Shown here one piece after another: positions 26,184 to 33,823 of a DNA stretch of 64,000 nucleotides. The stretch is from contig NZ_RJSF01000040.1 of assembly GCF_003725535.1 (NCBI RefSeq), forward strand, positions 711,477 to 775,476, written 5' to 3'. The notes under the pieces are model-generated. The model saw nothing but the letters and a program-made list of their open reading frames with translations, did no database searches and was not told where the DNA came from. Position 1 is the stretch's first letter. Each line of letters opens with the position of its first letter. Both the position numbers and the translations under genes were made by a program. Origin of the DNA: Nocardioides pocheonensis (GTDB lineage Bacteria; Actinomycetota; Actinomycetes; Propionibacteriales; Nocardioidaceae).

Positions 26184-26548
26184 GATCGTGGGTGCTCCGG
26201 CCGCTCGACATCCGTCGGGTCCGGATCCTCGGCCCTGGTGATGGCCAGCTCGCGGGTCAGGACGGCGATCTGCTGCTCCAGCCGGTGCATCCGTTGGCTC
26301 GCCGAGACTGCGTTGTAGAGGAACACCATCACCGACGTGTAGAAGAGCAGGTCGGCGCCGCGACTCACCCCGACCGCGTGGGCGACGGTGTTGGTCGAGT
26401 CGGGGAAGAGCACGGCGAGGATGCCGAGGAACACGACGACGAGCCCGATCGCTCGCCGGAGCAGCTGGTGGTGACTCGGCATGCTGTCGCGCAGGATCAG
26501 CACGCCGAAGCCCAGCGCGCCCAGGATGAGCAGGATCTTGATGATCAT
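26180..26548 (-). CDS. DUF2304 small membrane protein
   Basis: A 122-aa protein with three membrane helices (about 2-18, 30-48 and 66-84) followed by a helical tail with a coiled-coil-like run (residues 88-105). This matches DUF2304, which is commonly encoded next to a GT2 glycosyltransferase and thought to anchor or regulate it. It overlaps the GT2 gene before it and the DUF2142 gene after it, so the three are translationally coupled. Confidence 0.85.
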   Translation of the reverse strand: MIIKILLILGALGFGVLILRDSMPSHHQLLRRAIGLVVVFLGILAVLFPDSTNTVAHAVGVSRGADLLFYTSVMVFLYNAVSASQRMHRLEQQIAVLTRELAITRAEDPDPTDVERPEHPRS

Positions 26549-27228
26549 CGCGTGGCGCGGATCTTGCCCAGGAGGAGGTCGTACAGGATGTTCAGCGAGT
26601 TGCTGTTGCGCTGCCCCTTGCCGCGCGAGTAGTCGGTGTAGGAGACGGTGACCGGCTCCTCGACGTAGGCCAGGTCGTTCGGACGGATGGCGTTCAGCAG
26701 CTCGCTGGCGTAGGCCATGCCGGGGAGCTGGAGCCGGATCCGGGTCAGCGCCGTGCGGCTCAGGACCCGAAGGCCGTTGTGCGTGTCGGTGACGTCGAGC
26801 CCCGCGGTCAGTCGCGTGAAGAGGACGCCGGCGCGCAGCAGCGCACCTCGACTCCAGGGCATGTTCTCGGTCGAGCCGCGGAACCGGGAGGCCAGCACGA
26901 CGTCGGCACCGGTCTCGCGGGCGCGTCGGACCATGCGGACCGCGTCAGCGACGTGGTGCTGGCCGTCCGCGTCGAAGGTCACGACGTACGCGTAGGCAGT
27001 CCTGCGCAGGACGTACTCGAAGCCGGTCTGCAGCGCTGCGCCCTGACCCTCGTTCACGACGTGGCGCAGCACGGTCGCACCGGCGGCCCGAGCCAGGTCG
27101 CCGGTGCCGTCGACCGAGCCGTCGTCCACGCACACGACGTGGGAGAACTCCGAACGCAGTGACGCGACGGTGGCACCGACGGTCGCCCGTTCATTGAACG
27201 CGGGCACGATCACGCACACGTCGTCCAC
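26545..27228 (-). CDS. GT2 glycosyltransferase, dolichyl-phosphate mannosyltransferase-like
   Basis: A 227-aa soluble GT-A enzyme without membrane helices, with CVDDGSVDGT (about 33-42), FDADGQH for metal and nucleotide-sugar binding, and the GLRVLSR segment of the DPM1/WcaA-like group. It probably makes a polyprenyl-phosphate sugar, with the coupled DUF2304 protein as its membrane partner. It is first in the minus-strand glycan run. The GTG start at 27228 has a GGGAGG site about 12 nt upstream. Confidence 0.88.
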   Translation of the reverse strand: MDDVCVIVPAFNERATVGATVASLRSEFSHVVCVDDGSVDGTGDLARAAGATVLRHVVNEGQGAALQTGFEYVLRRTAYAYVVTFDADGQHHVADAVRMVRRARETGADVVLASRFRGSTENMPWSRGALLRAGVLFTRLTAGLDVTDTHNGLRVLSRTALTRIRLQLPGMAYASELLNAIRPNDLAYVEEPVTVSYTDYSRGKGQRNSNSLNILYDLLLGKIRATR

Positions 27229-27336
27229 GAAATGTCCACCTCCCGGGCCGTGTCGAAAGCGTAGGAGAACGACGAGGTGCGCGTGACCGGTTTGCGAAGA
27301 TCGCGGCTGGGGGCCGGAAGCGGCGCCGCCTGGGAC

Positions 27337-29154
27337 TCAGCGCGCAGGTTGGTGCACGGTGGGCAGGGAGCGGCGCTCGTCGAACGGCACCAGGCTGAGC
27401 CGCGACTGCTCGACCGCGTCATGCGCGGCGAGGTGGCGCGACGCGCTGCGCACCGGGCAGGTCCACTCGCCCTCCACGTGCACCAGGCGGATGCCGGGAC
27501 TCTCCAGCCAGCGCAGGATCTTCTCGGTCTCCTCGGCGGTGGCAGCCGGGGTCGGACCGAGGCCGGGGGAGACCGCTTCGGAGGTGAGACGCAGCTGTTC
27601 GACGTACTCCCGAGCATGCGCGTCGGAAGGGATCACGCCGGCGCCCGCCAGCCGCCCGTGGCGTACGACGTGCACGGCCCACCGTCCGTCGTCCTCGCGT
27701 CGCGCCGCGACCAGCTCAGGGCAGCGAGTCAGCGCGCTGAGCCGCTGGGTGCGAGAGGCGGCTCGCACGAAGGCGGCGAGCCGGTCGCGGTGGACGCCGG
27801 CGTCCTCGAAGCGCTGCTCCGCGGCCAGGGCGTTCATCCGTCGGGTGATCGCCTCGACGACCTGGTCGGCCCGGCGCAGGAGGTTGTCACGGAGGTCGGC
27901 GACCATCAGCGCGTAGGTGTCGAGGTCGACGCTGCCGTCGCACGGAGCCAGGCAGCGGTCCATCTCGGCGAGGACGCAGGCGCTCCGCGACGGCGCCAGA
28001 GGGAGGCGCCCGCTGCACTGGCGCACGGGGAAGGCCTCGTGGAGGGCAGCCAGGGACTTCTCCGCGCGCTTGCGCGACGAGAACGGCCCGAGGTAGTCCG
28101 CGTCGTCGTCGATCACCCGGCGCACCAGCGAGAGCCGCGGCCACGGCTCCTGGGTGAGCTTGAGCCAGTGCACCTTCTCCGGGAAGCGGCTGCGCCGGTT
28201 GTAGCGCGGCTTGTGCTGGGCGATCAACCGGAGCTCGCGGACCTCCGCCTCGAGCGGCGTGGCGCACTCGATGCCCTGGACCCGGGTCGCCAGTCCGACC
28301 ATCTCGCCCATGCGGGACCGGGACTCCGAGGCGGTGAAGTAGGAACGCACCCGGGAGCGCAGGTCGCGGGAGGTGCCGATGTAGAGCACGCGGTCGCGCT
28401 CGTCGCGGAAGAGGTAGACGCCGGGGGCGTGGGGGAGGTGCTCCGCGAGGTGACGCTTGCGTCGTTGCGCCGAGCTGACGCGGGAGGTGAAGGTCTGCAG
28501 CTCCTCGAGCGTGTGCACCCCCAGGCTGCCGAGCCGCTCGAAGAGCCCGTGCAGCACGTCGACCGTCGCCCGGGCGTCGGCCAGCGCCCGGTGGTTGGGC
28601 GTGGTCGAGGATCCGAACGCGACGGCGAGCGAGCTCAGCTTGCAGTTCGGCGCGTCGTCGCGCGTCACCACGCGCCGGGCGAGCCGCGCGGTGTCGACCA
28701 CCTCGAAGCCCGGCCACGGGTGACCGAGCTCCCTCGCGAAGTGCTGAAGGAAGCCCACGTCGAACGGGGCGTTGTGCGCGACCAGCACGGATCCGCGGGC
28801 GAACTCGAGGAACGAGGGAAGCGCCTCGTCGATCGCGGGAGCGCTCGCCACCATCGAGTTGGTGATGCCGGTCAGGACCGCGATGAACGGGGGGATCTCG
28901 GCGTGCGGGTTGACCAGCGTCTGGAACTCGCCGAGCACCTCGCCGCCGCGCACCTTGACCGCCCCGATCTCGGTGATCATCGATCCTTGGGACACGGCGG
29001 CGCCGGTCGTCTCGAGGTCGACCACGCAGAAGGTCAGGTCGCGCAACGGTCGGCCGAGCTCGTCGAAGCTCATCTGGCTCGACCAGCGGGAGGCCCGCTC
29101 CGACGGGGCGACCACGGCCGGGGCCGATCGGACGGCCGGCGGCGCAGTGCTCAT
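27337..29154 (-). CDS. DEDD 3'-5' exonuclease domain fused to a GIY-YIG (UvrC-N) nuclease domain
   Basis: A 605-aa two-nuclease protein. Residues 40-205 are a DnaQ-like exonuclease with all motifs: DLETTG (Asp46, Glu48), NAPFDVGF, and HRALADARAT (His188, Asp193). Residues 240-325 are a GIY-YIG domain as in UvrC (GVYLFRDERDR and LYIGTS), followed by a Cys-containing segment and a UVR-like helical region. Mycobacterial Rv2191 has this layout. A role in DNA repair or end processing is inferred. The ATG at 29154 has a TAACGT -10 element 7 nt upstream; the frame stays open for 600 more codons, but that part is antisense to two other genes. Confidence 0.9.
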   Translation of the reverse strand: MSTAPPAVRSAPAVVAPSERASRWSSQMSFDELGRPLRDLTFCVVDLETTGAAVSQGSMITEIGAVKVRGGEVLGEFQTLVNPHAEIPPFIAVLTGITNSMVASAPAIDEALPSFLEFARGSVLVAHNAPFDVGFLQHFARELGHPWPGFEVVDTARLARRVVTRDDAPNCKLSSLAVAFGSSTTPNHRALADARATVDVLHGLFERLGSLGVHTLEELQTFTSRVSSAQRRKRHLAEHLPHAPGVYLFRDERDRVLYIGTSRDLRSRVRSYFTASESRSRMGEMVGLATRVQGIECATPLEAEVRELRLIAQHKPRYNRRSRFPEKVHWLKLTQEPWPRLSLVRRVIDDDADYLGPFSSRKRAEKSLAALHEAFPVRQCSGRLPLAPSRSACVLAEMDRCLAPCDGSVDLDTYALMVADLRDNLLRRADQVVEAITRRMNALAAEQRFEDAGVHRDRLAAFVRAASRTQRLSALTRCPELVAARREDDGRWAVHVVRHGRLAGAGVIPSDAHAREYVEQLRLTSEAVSPGLGPTPAATAEETEKILRWLESPGIRLVHVEGEWTCPVRSASRHLAAHDAVEQSRLSLVPFDERRSLPTVHQPAR

Positions 29155-29161
29155 GTCTCTG

Positions 29162-29167
29162 ACGTTA
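29162..29167 (-). promoter_or_regulatory. -10 element TAACGT, leaderless promoter of the exonuclease gene
   Basis: TAACGT on the minus strand, 7 nt before the ATG at 29154. It is divergent from the promoter at 29206. Confidence 0.5.
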
Positions 29168-29205
29168 GGAACCCGCGCCGACAGAATCGTGCTCGACGCG
29201 CGCAA

Positions 29206-29211
29206 TAGGCT
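29206..29211 (+). promoter_or_regulatory. -10 element TAGGCT of the zinc-ribbon/NYN pair
   Basis: TAGGCT predicts a start near 29218 and a leader of about 40 nt with a CGAGGAGAG ribosome site. Confidence 0.5.
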
Positions 29212-29257
29212 CTGGTTGTCGCTGCGGGACCGCAGCGGGACGAGTCGAGGAGAGATC

Positions 29258-29515
29258 GTGGCGGTTGCGCTTCCCGGTGCCCACCAGCGCTGGCGGTGTG
29301 GGGGCTGCGGCAACCTGACCCGGTTCGACGTGGCGCGGAGCCGGCGTACGACGGAGTACTGGCACTTCGACCTCGCCGGGGAGCACGTCGTCGAGGACAC
29401 CCGGGTGCTCGACGAGGTGCTCGAGTCGGTGACGTGCCGCTGGTGCGGACGGGCAGACGCGATCGAGCTGGTCGACCGAGCCGGCGCCGACGTCGACGGC
29501 TCCCCGGGCGCATGA
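29258..29515 (+). CDS. Small zinc-ribbon protein, 85 aa
   Basis: An 85-aa protein with two Cys pairs, CGGC near the N-terminus (residues 14-17) and CRWC (about 65-68), which can form one treble-clef or ribbon zinc site. Between them lies a basic segment (RFDVARSRRTTEYWHFDL). The GTG at 29258 follows a strong GAGGAGAG site; no earlier start is better supported. It overlaps the NYN gene by ATGA, so an RNA-related role as a partner of that protein is a fair guess. Confidence 0.72.
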   Translation: MAVALPGAHQRWRCGGCGNLTRFDVARSRRTTEYWHFDLAGEHVVEDTRVLDEVLESVTCRWCGRADAIELVDRAGADVDGSPGA

Positions 29516-30813
29516 CTGAAGCGCCCGCCGCGCTTCCCGAGCGGATCCGCGCGCGGGTGATCGCCTACGCCGCGGATGCACTCGGCTCGCTCCCGGCCGA
29601 GCAGGTCCCGGGGCCGCTGAAGCGTGCCGCAGCCTTCACCCCGCAGCGGCGCGCGCGGATCGCCGGCGAGCAGATCCTCGACCAGCTGGTGGCGGACGAG
29701 GCCTTCCGGCAACGCGTGGCCGTCCAGGCCCGCGCGCGCCAGGTCGCGGTGGCCGACCAGCTCGCCGAAGGAGTCACGTCCGTGGACACCGCGGCGCTCG
29801 CGTTCCTGCTGCGGCCGGACGGCTGGGAGGGCCTCGTGGCCAGGGTTTCGGCCGCCGACTCCGTGACGGAGCAGGCGGGCGCCGCGGCGGATCAGGATCG
29901 CGCGTCGACGGAGGTCGAGTCGCTGCGTCGTCGGCTCGAGGCTGCCACGAACGAGCAGGCTTCCCTCAGGAGAGCGGCGAAGGAGGACCTGGCGGCCGCC
30001 AAGGCGGAGATCACCGAGCTGCGTCGCAAGCTGGGGGAGTCGCGGAGCCGCGCGCGGAGCACGCAGGCAGAGCTCGACCGCCTGACCGCGGAGTCGCTGG
30101 ACCGGATCACGCGCCTCGAGGCCGAGCTCGCCTCGGCCGAGAGCGAGGGTCGTCGGCTCAAGGCACAGGTGGTGGCGGTCGAGGCCGACCTCGCTCGGGC
30201 CCAGCGAACCGTCCGCGCCGGGCGCGAGGAGGGCACGCTGCGCGCGCGGCTGTTGCTGGACACGCTGCTGCAGGCCGGCCAGGGGCTGCGGCAGGAGCTC
30301 GCGCTCCCCGTGGTCAGCGGCTCGCCGGCCGACCGCGTCGAGGCCCACCTCGCCGAGAGCGGGACGCGGGAGTCGTCCGGCACGGCATCCCTGTCCGCCG
30401 ACGATCCGGCCCTCGTCCGCGAGCTGCTCGCACTGCCACTGCTCCACCTCGTGGTCGACGGCTACAACGTGACCCGGGCGGAGTGGGACGACGTCAGCCT
30501 CGAGGTCCAGCGCAACCGGCTCCTCGCAGGTCTCGGTCCGCTCGCGGCACGCTCGGGCGCCGAGATCACGGTCGTCTTCGACGGTGCCAACGCCGAGACC
30601 CGCCCGCTGGTCAAGCAACCGCGCGGCGTACGCGTGTTGTTCAGCCCGGTCGGGGTGCTGGCCGACGACGTGATCAGGGACCTCGTCGAGGCCGAGCCAC
30701 CCGGCCGGCCGATCGCGGTCGTCACGAGCGACCGGGAGATCGTCCGGGACGTCCTGCGGAGACCCGGTGTGCGCGCGGTCGGATCGAGGGCTCTGGTGCG
30801 GCTGCTCCGCTGA
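29512..30813 (+). CDS. NYN (YacP-like) domain protein with central coiled coil
   Basis: A 433-aa protein in three parts: an N-terminal helical region (1-120), a long coiled coil (about 125-235, heptads rich in Leu, Glu and Arg) and a C-terminal NYN domain (about 300-433). The NYN part opens with HLVVDGYNVT, then VVFDGAN and VVTSDREI, which place acidic residues as in PIN/NYN ribonucleases. It probably cuts or binds RNA, by family. It is translationally coupled to the zinc-ribbon gene. Confidence 0.82.
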   Translation: MTEAPAALPERIRARVIAYAADALGSLPAEQVPGPLKRAAAFTPQRRARIAGEQILDQLVADEAFRQRVAVQARARQVAVADQLAEGVTSVDTAALAFLLRPDGWEGLVARVSAADSVTEQAGAAADQDRASTEVESLRRRLEAATNEQASLRRAAKEDLAAAKAEITELRRKLGESRSRARSTQAELDRLTAESLDRITRLEAELASAESEGRRLKAQVVAVEADLARAQRTVRAGREEGTLRARLLLDTLLQAGQGLRQELALPVVSGSPADRVEAHLAESGTRESSGTASLSADDPALVRELLALPLLHLVVDGYNVTRAEWDDVSLEVQRNRLLAGLGPLAARSGAEITVVFDGANAETRPLVKQPRGVRVLFSPVGVLADDVIRDLVEAEPPGRPIAVVTSDREIVRDVLRRPGVRAVGSRALVRLLR

Positions 30814-30865
30814 ACTGGGTTTCGGCAGGCTCAACCACCTTTCCTGTCGGCCCGACCGCGTCTTG

Positions 30866-30905
30866 TCGGTGGTGCCTGTCAGGTTGGTCCTGAGCCCACC
30901 ACCGA
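30866..30905. terminator. Hairpin between the NYN gene and a small gene
   Basis: TCGGTGGTG (30866-30874) pairs exactly with CACCACCGA (30897-30905) across a 22-nt loop. It lies after the NYN stop and 22 nt before the next start, so it is either a terminator or a leader structure. Confidence 0.4.
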
Positions 30906-30927
30906 GGGCGCGAAGGAGAGTGAAGCG

Positions 30928-31134
30928 ATGAGTGTGCGCATCGACTGCGACACCTGCCTGGTGCGTGGGCTGGCCTGCCACGACTGCGTGGTCACCGTCC
31001 TGCTGGGTCCCCCGCCCGAGCTCAGCTTCGACGCCGAGGAGCAGCAGGCGCTCGAGGTTCTGGCGGGATCGGGGCTGGTGCCACCACTGCGGATGGTCAC
31101 GCCCGTGTCAGGGCCCGACGTCGAGTCCGCGTGA
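30928..31134 (+). CDS. Small Cys-rich protein, 68 aa
   Basis: A 68-aa protein with four cysteines in the first 20 residues (CDTC and CHDC flanking a short loop), a likely zinc knuckle. The rest is acidic and ends in a variable tail. A strong GAAGGAGAG site precedes the ATG by 8 nt, which supports it as a real gene. I do not know its function; it lies between the NYN gene and the riboswitch-controlled hydrolase. Confidence 0.75.
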   Translation: MSVRIDCDTCLVRGLACHDCVVTVLLGPPPELSFDAEEQQALEVLAGSGLVPPLRMVTPVSGPDVESA

Positions 31135-31215
31135 GCGATCGCGCCACCGGAGTGACCAGTGGGTCCGCTGGGGCCCAAGTGATCAAGTCCACAACGGAAT
31201 GCGGCGAGCCCCGGT

Positions 31216-31244
31216 TTGGCGCGTCGTTACCGTTCGTTTATCGT
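31216..31244 (+). promoter_or_regulatory. Promoter of the riboswitch-NlpC/P60 transcript
   Basis: TTGGCG (31216-31221) and TATCGT (31239-31244) with 17-bp spacing, a near-consensus housekeeping promoter. It predicts a start near 31251, about 50 nt before the riboswitch core. Confidence 0.65.
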
Positions 31245-31299
31245 TCTGCCTCAGACCCTTGCACCAGCCGCCGACCTGGGCGGCTCGAGGGTCGCGCCG

Positions 31300-31460
31300 A
31301 GTCTGGAGTCGTGCGTCGCGGGGAGGCACGAAACCGGAGCCGGGGAACCACGTTCCTTGGGGTGAATCCGGCGCGTTGAGGTCACCGATCTGACCGAGAC
31401 GTGCTGGTAGGGCGATCTTTGCGCCCGAATCCGTCAGCTCACCTGGTAGGCGTCAGACAA
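31300..31460 (+). promoter_or_regulatory. Cyclic di-AMP riboswitch (ydaO/yuaA type)
   Basis: The leader of the NlpC/P60 gene carries the conserved ydaO blocks in order: GAGCCGGGGAACC near 31341, TTGGGGTGAATCC near 31358, and CGAATCCGTCAGCTCACC at about 31425-31442. The last matches the Bacillus subtilis ydaO sequence closely. GTCTG at 31301 can pair with CAGAC at 31454-31458 to close the outer helix, right before the AGAGGAGA ribosome site. These riboswitches are off-switches for c-di-AMP and in actinobacteria often precede cell-wall hydrolases. The 5' boundary is approximate. Confidence 0.88.
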
Positions 31461-31478
31461 AGAGGAGACCGTCCGCTC

Positions 31479-32477
31479 GTGCCGAACGGCCGGAAGCGCA
31501 TTGGCGCTGTCGCAGCGACCCTGATTGCCCTCATCCTTGCCCTGGTGGGGATCGGCCTGAGCGTGGCCGTGCCCGCCGCCACGGCGAAGCCCGACCTCGA
31601 GACCGCGAAGAAACAGTTCGCGAAGTACGAGCACCTGGCCGAGCAGGCTTCGGAGCGGTACAACGACGCCCAGGTCAAGCTCCAGACCACCCAGACCAAG
31701 CTCACCGCGCTGAACGCCGACCTCGCCCGCCAGGAGAAGGTCGTCGCCGCGATGCGCCAGCAGGTCGCCACGATGGTGGTCGACCAGTACCAGGGCGACG
31801 CCCTGTCCACGACGTCGCAGGTCGTCCTCTCCAGCAACCCGGACGCGTTCCTCGACAACCTCAACGCCGTCTCGGCGTACAACAGCCAGCGCGGCCAGGT
31901 CATGAAGGAGTTCAGCAACGAGCTCGACCGGCTGAACCTCCGCAAGGCCGCCGTGCAGGACGAGGCGAAGCGGCTGCAGACGCTGCAGGACACGATGGCC
32001 GCGCAGAAGAAGGACCTCGACGAGAAGGCCGCCAAGGCCAAGTCGGTCCTCGACGACCTGGAGGCCAAGGCCCGGGCGCAGATCCTCTCCGGCGGCTGGA
32101 CCGGTGACGTCCCGAACGTCGACGCCTCGGGGCGGGCCGCCGCCGCGGTCAGGTTCGCGATGGCGCAGGTCGGCAAGGCCTACGTCTACGGCGCAGCCGG
32201 TCCGAACGCCTACGACTGCTCCGGCCTGACCATGCGCGCCTGGGGTGCTGCCGGCGTGGGCCTCCCGCACTCCTCCAGCGCGCAGCAGGGATCCGGAACG
32301 CGCGTGTCGGAGAGCGAGCTCCAGCCGGGCGACCTGGTGTTCTACTACAGCCCGGTCAGCCACGTCGGCATGTACATCGGCAACGGCCTGATCGTGAACG
32401 CGCTCAACCCGGGCGCGGGCGTGCGGGTCTCGCCGTTGCACTCGATGCCGTACTCCGGCGCCGTCCGCCCCGGCTGA
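31479..32477 (+). CDS. NlpC/P60 peptidoglycan hydrolase with N-terminal coiled coil
   Basis: A 332-aa exported endopeptidase of the RipA/RipC type that cuts peptidoglycan stem peptides. It has a signal sequence (about 1-36, cut near ATAKP), a long coiled coil (about 38-190) that in relatives blocks or positions the enzyme, and a C-terminal NlpC/P60 domain with Cys247 in YDCSGL, His295 in SHVGMY and Asn307 as the third residue. The GTG at 31479 follows AGAGGAGA and is set by the riboswitch end. It is the counterpart of mycobacterial Rv2190c. Control by c-di-AMP links hydrolysis to osmotic or cell-wall state. Confidence 0.93.
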   Translation: MPNGRKRIGAVAATLIALILALVGIGLSVAVPAATAKPDLETAKKQFAKYEHLAEQASERYNDAQVKLQTTQTKLTALNADLARQEKVVAAMRQQVATMVVDQYQGDALSTTSQVVLSSNPDAFLDNLNAVSAYNSQRGQVMKEFSNELDRLNLRKAAVQDEAKRLQTLQDTMAAQKKDLDEKAAKAKSVLDDLEAKARAQILSGGWTGDVPNVDASGRAAAAVRFAMAQVGKAYVYGAAGPNAYDCSGLTMRAWGAAGVGLPHSSSAQQGSGTRVSESELQPGDLVFYYSPVSHVGMYIGNGLIVNALNPGAGVRVSPLHSMPYSGAVRPG

Positions 32478-32548
32478 TCCTTCGCACCCGTCGAGTCCGG
32501 TCGCCGTCCGCGAGAGGTCGGCGCCGCCGAGCGTTGCGCCGCCTCGAC

Positions 32549-32554
32549 TAGGCT
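32549..32554 (+). promoter_or_regulatory. -10 element TAGGCT, leaderless promoter
   Basis: TAGGCT ends 8 nt before the GTG at 32563, slightly wider than the other leaderless starts here. Confidence 0.45.
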
Positions 32555-32562
32555 CGACCACC

Positions 32563-33819
32563 GTGGGAGCGCGCGGTCGTCGAGAAAGCCGGAGGGCCGC
32601 CGTCGGCGGGGTCCTGCTCGCCCTGTCCGTCGTGCTGTCCGGCTGCGGGGGCGACGAGACGCTCGTGCCGCCGAGGCCGACCGGCGCCTCCACAGCTGGT
32701 CGCGCGGAGTCCGCGCAGCGCACGCTCAGTGACCTCGTCCAGGCACTCGGCCGCGCCGACACGGCGGCCGCCGACGCGCTGGCGACGCCGCAGGCGCGCC
32801 CGGCGATCGAGGCGATGGTCGCGAACGTCAAGCTCCTCGGTCTCGACGAGCTCGGGCTCCGGTTCGTCGACGACCAGAGCGTGCTCAGTGCCTCCGACCG
32901 GGACCAGTACGGGCCGCAGGCGTGGGCAGGCACGGCCGAGCTCGCCTACCGCCTCGCCGGGTGGGACGCGCAGGCCACCCGCCTGGAGACCAGGTTCGTC
33001 TTCGTCAGGTCGGGAGGCCGTGACCTGATCGCCGGCGTCGGCGGGGGAGAGGACCGCACGCCGCTGTGGGTCGCCGGGCCGGTGCGAACCGAGCACGTCG
33101 GGCGCGCCCTGGTGATCGCCGCGGCGCGCCAGGACGCCGCGCACTACCTCGCGCTGGCCAGGCAGGCGCTGGTCGACGTCGGCCAGGTCCTGCCGCGCTG
33201 GAACGGGCGGCTGGTCCTCGAGGTCCCGGGCAGCGAGGACGAGCTCGACGCGGCCCTCGCTGCGCCCAAGGAGCAGTACGCCAACATCGCCGCGGTGACC
33301 ACGACCGTCGACGGCTCGCTCGCTGCCGGATCGCCGGTGCACGTGTTCCTCAACCCGAGGGTGTTCGACGGCCTGGGTCCCCGCGGAGCGCAGGTGGTGG
33401 TCAGCCACGAGACCACCCACGTCGCTACGGACGCCACCTTCGCCAGCATGCCCACCTGGCTGCTCGAGGGGTTCGCCGACTACGTCGCGCTCGACCACGC
33501 CGGGATCCCGGTCGACACGGCGGCGAGCCAGATCCTGGCGCGCATCCGCAAGGACGGGCCGCCCGACCACCTTCCCACCTCGAACGAGCTCGACCCGACC
33601 GCGAACGGCCTGGGGGCGACGTACGAGGAGGCCTGGCTGGCCGCTCGCTTCGTCGCGAGCCAGTACGGCGAGGACAAGCTGGTCGCCTTCTACCGTGCGG
33701 TGGATGACGGAGCCCGGGTCGAGGTGGCCTTCCGCACCGTCCTCGGCACCACCGAGGACGCGTTCGTGCGGAGCTGGCGGGCTGACCTGCGTCGCCTTGC
33801 GGACGGCGTGGCAGGCTGA
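32563..33819 (+). CDS. Lipoprotein with peptidase MA-like (gluzincin) domain
   Basis: A 418-aa lipoprotein (signal ending VVLSGCGG, Cys about 28). The N-terminal half (40-190) is an unassigned domain resembling a transport- or NTF2-like fold. The C-terminal half holds a zinc peptidase site: HETTH at 282-286 and the downstream Glu302 in EGFADYV, the gluzincin pattern of peptidase MA-like proteins. All three zinc ligands and the catalytic Glu283 are present, so it may be active outside the membrane. The substrate is unknown. It is followed 4 nt later by an M48 peptidase gene. Confidence 0.8.
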   Translation: MGARGRRESRRAAVGGVLLALSVVLSGCGGDETLVPPRPTGASTAGRAESAQRTLSDLVQALGRADTAAADALATPQARPAIEAMVANVKLLGLDELGLRFVDDQSVLSASDRDQYGPQAWAGTAELAYRLAGWDAQATRLETRFVFVRSGGRDLIAGVGGGEDRTPLWVAGPVRTEHVGRALVIAAARQDAAHYLALARQALVDVGQVLPRWNGRLVLEVPGSEDELDAALAAPKEQYANIAAVTTTVDGSLAAGSPVHVFLNPRVFDGLGPRGAQVVVSHETTHVATDATFASMPTWLLEGFADYVALDHAGIPVDTAASQILARIRKDGPPDHLPTSNELDPTANGLGATYEEAWLAARFVASQYGEDKLVAFYRAVDDGARVEVAFRTVLGTTEDAFVRSWRADLRRLADGVAG

Positions 33820-33823
33820 CGCC

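Noticed and set aside
29155-30981. A long open frame that would extend the exonuclease N-terminus by about 600 residues
   Set aside because: It is antisense to the zinc-ribbon and NYN genes and composed of Arg/Leu/Asp-rich low-complexity sequence. The exonuclease motifs begin soon after the ATG at 29154, which has its own -10 element.
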